Shown: one piece after another, positions 7,008 to 14,491 of the stretch
Numbering within the stretch: the first letter of the stretch is position 1
Layout of the letters: every line of letters starts with the position of its first letter
Source: an uncultured Collinsella sp.
GTDB lineage: Bacteria; Actinomycetota; Coriobacteriia; Coriobacteriales; Coriobacteriaceae
Direction of reading: 5' to 3'
NCBI GenBank assembly: GCA_902490365.1
Contig: CABUDQ010000028.1
Span: forward strand, 1 to 27,534
Length of the DNA stretch: 27,534 bases
Translations under genes and position numbers: made by a program
The notes under the pieces: model-generated
Told to the model about the DNA's origin: nothing
Seen by the model: the letters and a program-made list of their open reading frames with translations, nothing else
The model's database searches: none

Positions 7008-8219
7008 TTAAAGAGAGAATAGGCGTGCGGTGACCGTCTCGGGTATACCCTGGCTGTTGCGCACCGTGGCGTACGTAAGGAATGAGTCCGATTTTCCCGC
7101 CGTAGCTGGATAATCGCCATATTCCAAAGCGCGGTCGGGCGACAGTAGCGAGCCATAGGTCTTGGCAGAAGTGTCGATGAGAAAATGCGATGACTGTACC
7201 TTAACGAGATATTTATTCTTCTTGCCGGCAGCACATGCGAGCGGCTCGCGGGACAGGAAGAGGTACGGCCCTCCCTCATTACCGATATACGTGCCCATGT
7301 TGCCCAGGCTGCCCACGCCACTATAGGTCGCCTCGATAGAAAACACGAAGGTATCGCCCATATATACGGCCTCGAAAGGCGAGACTGACGAGGGAAGGAC
7401 TAGCTGGGCACGTTTGGTGTTGTTGTCATCGGTCAGATCGATTGCCGTTATGCCGTAGTAGACGCCCTCGTCGTTGCGGACACGCGGCGAGATGGTCAAA
7501 ATGCCGTCGCTCACGCGCGGGGCCGACGCAAAGCGGCCCGTCGATTTCCAAATTGTCTCGGCCTTGGATTCATCAAGCGAGCGACGATAGCAAAACGAAT
7601 CACTACTCGTTTTATTGCCGCCTGCCGAAGGCATTTTATACCAGATGGCTGATGACCCGAACGCCGTAAACAGCGGCGGATCGTAGTCCTTGCCACCTCG
7701 ATCGAGCTCAACCACGTCGCCAGAGAGCGAAGCGCCCGACAGATTTTGAGCGTAGAGCTTCCACGATGAACTGGCAAAGTTCATCTCAACCCACGCAAAC
7801 ACGCCGTCGCCGGCACGGACATCGTAAAAAGCATATCCCGTGCCCTCGATAGGATTCTCAATTAATGTGGTAAGCGAGCCATCGCCCAGGTTGAGCATAC
7901 CGAGTGTGTTGGCGTGCAGTGCCGATGCGGGCGCCATCATTGCCGCAGCATAGTCACCATCGCAGTAGTACAGCAACGTGCCCAGCGGCAGCGTCCACGA
8001 TGCCGCCGGCTCAAGATCGATGTCAACTGCCTCGTACTCATCAGTAATCGAGACAATCTTCGAATCGTCCTTGATAACCTGCGGCTCGCCAGCGGCATCA
8101 TCACTGGTGCCTGTTTTTTTCGAACATCCGGCAAGCACCGTGGCAGCGCTCGCGGCAGCTCCACCGAGCACAAAGCCGCGGCGCGATATTCCGTTCTTGA
8201 TGTGGTCGGCGATACCCAT
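7008..8219 (-). CDS. Tat-exported lipoprotein, function unknown
   Basis: A 403-residue secreted protein. The N-terminus carries a twin-arginine motif (SRRGFV, Arg13-Arg14) followed by a hydrophobic stretch and lipobox LAGC (Cys32), so it is probably exported folded and anchored to the outer face of the membrane. A Ser/Asp-rich linker follows. The rest consists of repeated short beta segments with aromatic residues (for example WKLYAQNLSG, IWYKMPS, YGITAIDL), which resembles a beta-propeller but without a clear repeat. Its ATG overlaps the stop of the upstream TSCPD gene (TAATG), implying translational coupling. No enzymatic motif is seen. Confidence 0.8.
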   Translation of the reverse strand: MGIADHIKNGISRRGFVLGGAAASAATVLAGCSKKTGTSDDAAGEPQVIKDDSKIVSITDEYEAVDIDLEPAASWTLPLGTLLYYCDGDYAAAMMAPASALHANTLGMLNLGDGSLTTLIENPIEGTGYAFYDVRAGDGVFAWVEMNFASSSWKLYAQNLSGASLSGDVVELDRGGKDYDPPLFTAFGSSAIWYKMPSAGGNKTSSDSFCYRRSLDESKAETIWKSTGRFASAPRVSDGILTISPRVRNDEGVYYGITAIDLTDDNNTKRAQLVLPSSVSPFEAVYMGDTFVFSIEATYSGVGSLGNMGTYIGNEGGPYLFLSREPLACAAGKKNKYLVKVQSSHFLIDTSAKTYGSLLSPDRALEYGDYPATAGKSDSFLTYATVRNSQGIPETVTARLFSL

Positions 8220-8482
8220 TAGGCGATCTCGGCGCGAGCGGCCTCGATAGCGCGCGAAAGCTGATCAGCGCAAGAGGTCTTCTTCATGCCGCAGGTATTG
8301 CCGGCAAGAACCTCGATCACACGGTCGGCAGGAGCGCCCTCGACCAGTTTGGAGATGGCCTTGAGGTTGCCATCGCAGCCGCCGGTAAACTCAACGCCCA
8401 GCACCTTGCTGCCATCGTCAGAGAGATTGAGGTGAATATTGCGAGAGCATACACCCTGCGGCTTGTAATCAAACGAAATCAT
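8219..8482 (-). CDS. Small TSCPD-domain protein
   Basis: An 87-residue cysteine-bearing protein of the small TSCPD type (the domain also found at the C-terminus of some ribonucleotide reductases; stand-alone forms resemble TIGR03905). Cysteines occur in GVCSRNI, GGCDGN, NTCGMK and TSCADQL, compatible with metal binding. GAGGGGATCGC precedes the ATG. The stop overlaps the start of the lipoprotein gene by one base. The function of stand-alone members is not established. Confidence 0.85.
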   Translation of the reverse strand: MISFDYKPQGVCSRNIHLNLSDDGSKVLGVEFTGGCDGNLKAISKLVEGAPADRVIEVLAGNTCGMKKTSCADQLSRAIEAARAEIA

Positions 8483-8546
8483 GCGATCCCCTCTCAGAAT
8501 GTTATTCGAGACGACTATTATCCCCGTCTTTCCCTAAATGCAACGA

Positions 8547-8584
8547 GGCGCTTTGCCGGCAACACACATTACCAGCAAAGCGCC
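8547..8584 (-). terminator. Probable terminator after purB
   Basis: A perfect 10-bp inverted repeat (GGCGCTTTGC at 8547-8556 and GCAAAGCGCC at 8575-8584) lies between the purB stop and the TSCPD start. The loop is 18 nt and the T-tail on the minus strand is weak, so efficiency is uncertain. Confidence 0.5.
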
Positions 8585-8610
8585 CTAAAAAGCTAGCGTT
8601 ATGCCCGAAC

Positions 8611-9957
8611 CTACTCGAAGCTCAGCTGCTCCAGACGATCAAAGACCGTGTCGATACGGGTGAGGAAGTCCCACGGATCAAAGATCTCGTCGAGCTTCTC
8701 CTGGCTGACGGTGCAGCGCGGGTCGGCCTCGAGACGCTCCTTAAAGGTGGGGCCGGAGACACAATCCTGCACCTCGTGCCAGGTTGCCATGGCGTTCTCC
8801 TGCACAATGGCGTACGCGTCCTCGCGGGTGATGCCCGTGTCGACGAGGGCCAGCAGCACCTTGGAGGAGAAGATGAGGCCGCGGGTCTTATTGAGGTTGG
8901 CCATCATGCGGGCAGGGTACAGCTGCAGGCCGTCGATAACGCGGATGAGGCACTGGAACATGTGGTCGAGGGCGATGAAGCTGTCGGCCTGGGCGACACG
9001 CTCGGCAGAGGAGTGCGAAATGTCACGCTCGTGCCACAGGGCGACGTTATCGAAGGCAACCTGGGCGTTGGACTTCACGACGCGCGACAGACCGCAGACC
9101 TTCTCCATGGTGATCGGGTTGCGCTTGTGCGGCATGGCGGAGCTGCCCTTTTGACCCTTGCGGAACGGCTCCTCGGCCTCGAGCGTATCGGTCTTCTGCA
9201 GATTGCGAACCTCGGTAGCGATGCGCTCGCAGGTGGCCGCGGTGGTGGCGAGAACGCCGGCGAGATAGGCGTGATGGTCGCGGCTGATAACCTGCGTGGA
9301 CAGCGGGTCGTGAACCAGACCCAGGTGCTCGCAGACATACTCCTCGACAAACGGTTCGATGGAGCTGTACGTGCCAACAGCGCCCGAGATGGCACCGAAG
9401 GCAACATTCTTGCGGGCGTCCTCAAGACGATCCAGATCGCGCTTGAGTTCCCAGGCCCAAGAGCCGAACTTCATGCCGAAGGTCATCGGCTCGGCGTGGA
9501 TGCCATGAGTGCGGCCGGCACAGAGCGTGTTGCGCTCCTCAAAGGCGCGACGCTTGCAAATCTCGCCGAGCTTCTTGACGTCCTCGATGATCAGGTCGCA
9601 GGCCTGGGTGAGCTGGTAGCACAGAGCCGTGTCGCCCAGATCGGAGCTGGTCATGCCATAGTGAACCCAGCGGCTGGGCTTGGGGTCGCCCTCGGGAACA
9701 TCGGCGTCGATGTACTCCTTCATGTTGGTCAGGAAGGCGATGACGTCGTGGCGCGTGACCTCCTCGATCTCGTCGACCTTTGCCTTCTCAAAGTTGGCAT
9801 GGTCGCGGATCCACTGGGCTTCGTCTTTAGAAATGCCGATCTTGCCGAGCTCCGCCTGGGCCTCACAGGCCAGGACCTCGATCTCCTGCCAAATGGCGTA
9901 CTTGTTCTCGAGGGAGAAGATGTGTCCCATCTCCGGGCGGGTATAGCGATCGATCAT
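8611..9957 (-). CDS. purB: Adenylosuccinate lyase
   Basis: This lyase cleaves SAICAR and adenylosuccinate, releasing fumarate, at two steps of purine synthesis. The fumarase/aspartase signature GSSAMPHKRNP is at about 271-281 and the catalytic His151 sits in GRTHG; YGMTSSDLGDT near 100-110 is another family mark. The length of 448 residues is usual. An open frame extends upstream to 10023, but the ATG at 9957 is chosen because AAGGAG stands right before it and MIDRYTRPEM is the typical N-terminus. A TACAAT -10-like box lies at 10002-10007 on the minus strand. It is transcribed alone, beginning just past the tRNA-Gly repeat region. Confidence 0.96.
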   Translation of the reverse strand: MIDRYTRPEMGHIFSLENKYAIWQEIEVLACEAQAELGKIGISKDEAQWIRDHANFEKAKVDEIEEVTRHDVIAFLTNMKEYIDADVPEGDPKPSRWVHYGMTSSDLGDTALCYQLTQACDLIIEDVKKLGEICKRRAFEERNTLCAGRTHGIHAEPMTFGMKFGSWAWELKRDLDRLEDARKNVAFGAISGAVGTYSSIEPFVEEYVCEHLGLVHDPLSTQVISRDHHAYLAGVLATTAATCERIATEVRNLQKTDTLEAEEPFRKGQKGSSAMPHKRNPITMEKVCGLSRVVKSNAQVAFDNVALWHERDISHSSAERVAQADSFIALDHMFQCLIRVIDGLQLYPARMMANLNKTRGLIFSSKVLLALVDTGITREDAYAIVQENAMATWHEVQDCVSGPTFKERLEADPRCTVSQEKLDEIFDPWDFLTRIDTVFDRLEQLSFE

Positions 9958-10060
9958 AGCGGCTCCTTTTTGGTTATTGGCACGTTGGTCGTAACCCAAC
10001 CATTGTACCGTGCGCAGGTGCAAGTATGGGCAGCAGGCATTAACCTAACATTTTGGAATT

Positions 10061-10111
10061 GGAGCGGGCAACGGGACGTCCGCGTATTTGCTTCGCAAAT
10101 CCGCACCGGCT
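10061..10111. repeat. 51-bp direct repeat, copy 1, carrying the tRNA-Gly 3' end
   Basis: Bases 10061-10111 are identical to 10192-10242, so the period is 131 bp. The first 17 bases (GGAGCGGGCAACGGGAC) are the antisense 3' end of tRNA-Gly, including part of its CCA; the rest contains the hairpin ATTTGC-TTC-GCAAAT. The 80 bases between the copies include an inverted repeat AGACTTTG/CAAAGTCT. No protein gene is supported between 9958 and 10381. Confidence 0.85.
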
Positions 10112-10191
10112 GCGGTCGATCTCCTCGGATTCACGGAGACGATGGGGAAGACTTTGTTGAATTGGCCGCCCCAAAGTCTCCCGCGCTCGAT

Positions 10192-10242
10192 GGAGCGGGC
10201 AACGGGACGTCCGCGTATTTGCTTCGCAAATCCGCACCGGCT
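10192..10242. repeat. 51-bp direct repeat, copy 2, carrying the tRNA-Gly 3' end
   Basis: This is the second perfect copy of the repeat at 10061. After it the sequence continues into AGGCGCC-TGCC-GGCGCCT (10245-10262) and ACAAACGC-TTC-GCGTTTGT (10276-10294), two strong hairpins, and then a T-arm-like sequence at 10312. The intact tRNA 3' end is the third occurrence of the 17-mer (10383-10399). Confidence 0.85.
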
Positions 10243-10311
10243 TCAGGCGCCTGCCGGCGCCTTCGCCTGCTCGCTACAAACGCTTCGCGTTTGTTTTACG
10301 CTCGCACCCTG

Positions 10312-10327
10312 GCGGGTTCGAGTCCCG
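10312..10327 (+). repeat. Opposite-strand T-arm copy
   Basis: GCGGGTTCGAGTCCCG on the plus strand is the exact 16-base T-arm of the minus-strand tRNA-Gly (antisense at 10394-10409). The two form an inverted repeat that brackets the terminator hairpin at 10341-10373. It looks like the 3' end of a lost convergent tRNA or an inverted duplication. Confidence 0.7.
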
Positions 10328-10340
10328 GCGCTTTATTGAA

Positions 10341-10373
10341 AAAAGCACGGCACCGGAACGGTGTCGTGCTTTT
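10341..10373 (-). terminator. Bidirectional terminator downstream of tRNA-Gly
   Basis: A 15-base arm (AAAAGCACGGCACCG) pairs with its complement across a GAA loop, with a single G-T wobble. A-runs before and T-runs after make it a good terminator in both directions. It begins nine bases past the encoded CCA of tRNA-Gly. Confidence 0.88.
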
Positions 10374-10381
10374 ACTTTTTC

Positions 10382-10456
10382 TGGAGCGGGCAACGGGACT
10401 CGAACCCGCGAGTGTCAGCTTGGGAAGCTGATGCCTTACCACTTGGCGATGCCCGC
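10382..10456 (-). tRNA. tRNA-Gly (anticodon CCC)
   Basis: The minus strand folds as a tRNA: acceptor GCGGGCA/TGCCCGC, D-arm GCCAAGTGGTAAGGC, anticodon arm TCAGC-TTCCCAA-GCTGA with anticodon CCC, and T-arm GCGGG-TTCGAGT-CCCGT. The body is 10385-10456 (72 nt), discriminator U, with CCA encoded at 10382-10384. Confidence 0.97.
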
Positions 10457-10469
10457 TTGTGTGTTGGCT

Positions 10470-10499
10470 AGTATAACGCGGTTGTCTTGTTCGATACAA
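10470..10499 (-). promoter_or_regulatory. Probable promoter of tRNA-Gly
   Basis: On the minus strand TTGTAT (10494-10499) is followed after 18 bases by TATACT (10470-10475), about 13 bases before the tRNA 5' end. Confidence 0.5.
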
Positions 10500-10753
10500 G
10501 GGTGGCGATGCTTGTTTTAGCTGTGGAGATTCGTTTGAAAATCGCATCAATTGTGGAGACGAGGACCTTTGGCCTCCTGTTCTCCTTATCTTCTACCTGC
10601 GCTTTTGCCTGATTGTTGTATTTGAGCTCAATTTGTCAGGAATTGGGCAAGCTTTTGGTCAGGCTCCGGTACTTACCCGCATGAACCTCGGGGGTAGCCT
10701 CATCCTACGCGTCGCAACCTCCCCATGCGGCGCACGAGGGATAAGGAGCAGCC

Positions 10754-13700
10754 ATGTCCAACGCACCCACGCACTCTGTCCACAGCGCAATCGCAACAGG
10801 TCCGCTGCTCCTGCTCCTCTTCCTGCTTTTCGGCTGTCTGGCACCGGGAGCCGCATTTGCCGTCGATGGCTACGACCAGCTCGGCTTCCGCACTATTAGC
10901 GATGATTGTGGGCCCTTCTTCATCGGCAAGTATGAAGCTCAAGACGCCTCGATTGCCTACTGCATGAACCAGGAGCGCCCCGGCCCCACCAAGCCGGGCG
11001 GCCCATGGCTCAACTTTGATCAAGGCTGGGTGTGGCTCGACGACGAGTTCGCGGCAATCGTTTGTCACGGATATCCTACCGCCACGTCGTTTGGCGGTTA
11101 CCATCTTTCACCCGATCGCGCCCGCGCCGCCACCCAGCTTGCCGTATGGATGCTCAACGGCACTACCCATGTCGACGGCACCTACTCCTACACAACCGCT
11201 CAGGGCAAAACCAAGAGCGGGCACTTTACCGCCGACAATGAAGTCGTGGCGGCTGCGCGGTGGCTCCACGACAGCGCAAAATCAGGAAGCATCAAAGCCG
11301 CTCCGCACCGCGCGCGGCGCTATATAGGAACCGTATCGGGCGGCAGCAAACGTCAAGACATGCTCTATGTACTGCCGGCGGTCTCTGTTTCCTTCCAAAA
11401 GCAGTCTGCAAACGCTGCCATTACCAGCGGAAACAATACTTATCAGTTTGACGGGGCAACATTCGATGTTTTTGAGAGCGCCAGCGGCGCGCGTGTCGGC
11501 ACCGTCCAGATGGACAGCAACGGTCGAGCGCAGGCAACACTCCTACCCAACACGGCATACTACCTAGTTGAGATAACAGCGCCAGCTGGTTATATCCCCC
11601 TGCACGATCGCATTGCCTTTACCACGACGAATAACGGCGGATACGTCACCATTGATGAACAACCCGGCACCATTACCTTGCGCATTGTAAAGCTCGACGC
11701 CGCAACGAATGCAGGCCCCCAAGTTGGAGCTTCGCTCGCAGGAGCAGAATTCGTGTGCGTATCGCAATCAACCCCTGGATGGACACAAACTCTCAGGACC
11801 GATGAAAGCGGTCGAGCTACCCTCACCGATGTCCCCCTGGGAACCTTTACCATCTATGAATCGAAGGCGCCCGAGGGCCATTTGCCCTCCGGTGACAGTT
11901 GGTCTTACACCGTTGGAGCCGACCAACTCGGCGATTCAGGCGTGGTCGAGATCGAATCTCGCGTTTCCAATATCCCCATTGCGTTTGACCTTGAGATTTC
12001 CAAATTCAAGGACTACGGCAATAGCGATCAATCCGGCCTGGAGCAGCCGGCAGGAGATGTTGTCTTTGAGGTTGTCAGTAACAGCTCTCAGCAGGTTGTT
12101 GGCACACTGACTACAAACATCTATGGCTTTGCCTCCACCAAAGACCAGCCCGAAGCATGGTTCGGCACAGGCAAGCGACCAGCCGGTGTCCACGGAGCCG
12201 TCCCATACGACCGCGCCGGCTACACGGTTCGTGAGGTTCCGGAAACCGTCCCCGAGGGTTTTAAACGTGCGGGGGAATGGACCGTCGAGGCCAATCAGAT
12301 TTCCGACGGCGCCGAGCTTCAATATATCGTGGACAACCACGCTCTGTCGACGCATCTCCAGATTGTAAAACGCGATGCCCAAACAGGCGCCTCTGTTCCC
12401 CTAGCCGGATTCACCTTCCAACTCCTCGACAGCAATCACAAACCTGTCTCACAAACATGCTGGTATCCAGCACATAACGTAATGGACACCTTTACGACTG
12501 ACGCGACCGGCACCGTCACACTGCCCGAATCGCTCGTGCCGGGCACCTATTATGTACGCGAAACCTCGGCCAAAGAGCCCTATCTTGTCGGCGGAGAGAT
12601 CGAGGTAAACATACCCGCCGATATAAACCTAACGCCCGTTGCAATCGTCTCGTATTATGACCACGCCGCGACCGGAAACATCAGGATCGTTAAAACCGAT
12701 GCCGTAGACGGCAGCAGCCTCGCGGGCGCCATCTTTGAGATCCGTGCCTCAGGTGATATCGTGCGCCCCGACGGTAGCATTGCCGCGCTCGACGGCGAGG
12801 CTGTCGCTACCGTCACGACGGATGAAACTGGAGAAGCACGCGCGGACGACCTCCCGCTGGGATCTGGCACCGCACGCTACGAGGTTGTCGAGACTCAAGC
12901 GCCGACCGGCTTCTTGCTCGACCGGACGCATCATATCGTCGACCTTACCTATGCCGACCAGAAAACACCCGTTGTGGAAGCACGGCTTAACGTATCCGAC
13001 GATTACACCAAGGTTGATATCTCCAAGGTCGATGCAAGCGGAGAGCAGGAAGTGAAAGGCGCACAGCTCACCTTATATGGTCCCGATAAAACCGAAATAG
13101 ACTCCTGGACCTCATCCGACAAGCCGCACCGCATCGAACATCTTGCACCCGGTACCTACTCGTTGCGCGAAACGATGTCTCCGCGGACCTATGACCTTGC
13201 CGAGGAGATAACGTTTGAAATAAAGGATACGGGAGAAGTCCAATCCGTCGCGATGAAGGATGCGCCCATCGAGATCAAAGGACAGGTCGACAAGCGTCAG
13301 GAACTTGTCCAACCTATCGGGAAGGGTCTGCTGGCCAACGGCGATGGTAAAAATCGCGCCGCAACGCAAACCAATACGGACGGTCTTTTCTCCTATACCA
13401 TCGATGCTCGAAACGATTCCGCTACTTGGGTTGATGAGTTTACGATTACCGATGATCTTGAGTGCGCCAAAGACGGCACGGCGAGATTCGTCTCAATCGA
13501 AACCCCCGTCGCCATCGGCGACCTCAACGGTCTGTGCAACGTGTGGTATCGCACGACGCCGTTGGACTCGACAGACGTCGATGAGCCGGCAAACGCGACG
13601 CTTGACGATGGGCACGAAAATCCTTGGCTTGAGTCCGACGAAGTAAAAGAGAGTCTGGGTGAAGATTGCCGCCTCGTCGATTACGACGGCTGGCACCTCT

Positions 13701-14185
13701 GGAAGGCGGATGTCTCGACCACGGAATCCGCCACACTCGAGGCGAAAGAACTCGACCTTTCATCCAATACCGTCGTGACGGGCATTCGCATTGAATACGG
13801 TGCGGTAGCCGCCGACTTTACGACTCGAAGCGATACGGATTCTTGGACCCGTGATGATCTCAAAGATGAGCACGACGACCTTGACGATGCCAAAGCAATC
13901 CTTGGCACAGATGCTCGGGGCGCAGTCGTGCACATGCAGGCAACGTCGGCTTACACACCCCAAACTGCACTCACCAACAGCGCGCGCGTCGATCTTTGCC
14001 GCAACGGCGGCGGCGATAAACTTGAGTCACATGACGAGGACCGTGTCATTCAACGCTGTACCCTACCGCAGGACCTACCGGCAACAGGATCAGCTCCCAT
14101 CGCCGCTTGCATCACCGCGCTCCTGACCTCGGGTGCCGCAGCCCTATGGTTCGCTCGCCTTAGGTCAATCCCAAAGAAGCGCTAG
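10754..14185 (+). CDS. Sortase-anchored adhesin with thioester domain and six Cna-B/SpaA-like modules
   Basis: A 1143-residue surface protein. The signal peptide ends near AFA (residue 36). Residues about 45-205 form a thioester domain: Cys70 (YCMNQ) and Gln128 in ATQLAVW are the expected thioester pair, which in related adhesins bonds covalently to host amines. Six Cna-B/SpaA-type domains follow (about 209-302, 305-403, 409-530, 533-634, 640-748, 752-838). Their E-box glutamates are 273, 369, 494, 603, 713 and 806, with candidate isopeptide lysines such as 313, 417, 539, 647 and 758. A larger beta domain (about 840-1090), the sortase motif LPATG (1108-1112), a hydrophobic segment and a basic tail close the protein. 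AAGGAG precedes the ATG. It stands alone; no sortase or pilin gene is in the window, so it is more likely a single adhesin than a pilus backbone. Confidence 0.92.
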   Translation: MSNAPTHSVHSAIATGPLLLLLFLLFGCLAPGAAFAVDGYDQLGFRTISDDCGPFFIGKYEAQDASIAYCMNQERPGPTKPGGPWLNFDQGWVWLDDEFAAIVCHGYPTATSFGGYHLSPDRARAATQLAVWMLNGTTHVDGTYSYTTAQGKTKSGHFTADNEVVAAARWLHDSAKSGSIKAAPHRARRYIGTVSGGSKRQDMLYVLPAVSVSFQKQSANAAITSGNNTYQFDGATFDVFESASGARVGTVQMDSNGRAQATLLPNTAYYLVEITAPAGYIPLHDRIAFTTTNNGGYVTIDEQPGTITLRIVKLDAATNAGPQVGASLAGAEFVCVSQSTPGWTQTLRTDESGRATLTDVPLGTFTIYESKAPEGHLPSGDSWSYTVGADQLGDSGVVEIESRVSNIPIAFDLEISKFKDYGNSDQSGLEQPAGDVVFEVVSNSSQQVVGTLTTNIYGFASTKDQPEAWFGTGKRPAGVHGAVPYDRAGYTVREVPETVPEGFKRAGEWTVEANQISDGAELQYIVDNHALSTHLQIVKRDAQTGASVPLAGFTFQLLDSNHKPVSQTCWYPAHNVMDTFTTDATGTVTLPESLVPGTYYVRETSAKEPYLVGGEIEVNIPADINLTPVAIVSYYDHAATGNIRIVKTDAVDGSSLAGAIFEIRASGDIVRPDGSIAALDGEAVATVTTDETGEARADDLPLGSGTARYEVVETQAPTGFLLDRTHHIVDLTYADQKTPVVEARLNVSDDYTKVDISKVDASGEQEVKGAQLTLYGPDKTEIDSWTSSDKPHRIEHLAPGTYSLRETMSPRTYDLAEEITFEIKDTGEVQSVAMKDAPIEIKGQVDKRQELVQPIGKGLLANGDGKNRAATQTNTDGLFSYTIDARNDSATWVDEFTITDDLECAKDGTARFVSIETPVAIGDLNGLCNVWYRTTPLDSTDVDEPANATLDDGHENPWLESDEVKESLGEDCRLVDYDGWHLWKADVSTTESATLEAKELDLSSNTVVTGIRIEYGAVAADFTTRSDTDSWTRDDLKDEHDDLDDAKAILGTDARGAVVHMQATSAYTPQTALTNSARVDLCRNGGGDKLESHDEDRVIQRCTLPQDLPATGSAPIAACITALLTSGAAALWFARLRSIPKKR

Positions 14186-14194
14186 CGCGATGAA

Positions 14195-14230
14195 AAAGCG
14201 GGCGAGCCAGTCCCCCGGCTCGCCCGCTTT
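14195..14230 (+). terminator. Terminator after the adhesin gene
   Basis: AAAGCGGGCGAGCC (14195-14208) and GGCTCGCCCGCTTT (14217-14230) form a perfect 14-bp stem with an eight-base loop. It starts nine bases after the adhesin stop and could also serve the convergent small membrane gene. Confidence 0.9.
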
Positions 14231-14251
14231 CAATCATTTAAATCGCCGCAT

Positions 14252-14470
14252 CTACTCTGCAGACGAAGATCCACCATCAACGATTGCCTGCTCGGACTCA
14301 GGAATCCCATCGGCGCCCGTGCTCTGTTCTTGCTCCACCTCTTCGCTGATTGCGGAGGCGGGGGTCGAGCCCTTCGCGCCCACGATGTAGGCAGCTCCAA
14401 ACCCTAACGCAATGGCAATCAAGGTCAAAATCACGTAGACAGGCCAATGGCGCTTAATATACGAAAACAC
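14252..14470 (-). CDS. Small single-pass membrane protein
   Basis: A 72-residue protein: a short basic N-terminus (MFSYIKRHWP), one membrane helix (about 11-30), and an acidic Ser/Glu-rich tail that is probably extracytoplasmic. The GTG start (14468-14470) has AAGGAG five bases before it, and the gene begins 21 bases after the stop of the large M28-like membrane protein, so the two are probably one transcription unit. No family is recognised. It may be an accessory subunit of its neighbour, but this is only positional inference. Confidence 0.7.
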   Translation of the reverse strand: MFSYIKRHWPVYVILTLIAIALGFGAAYIVGAKGSTPASAISEEVEQEQSTGADGIPESEQAIVDGGSSSAE

Positions 14471-14491
14471 GTTGACTCCTTAGAGCTCCGT

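Noticed and set aside
8776..10431. Plus-strand 551-codon open frame
   Set aside because: Antisense of purB, running on through the tRNA-Gly repeats and into the tRNA.
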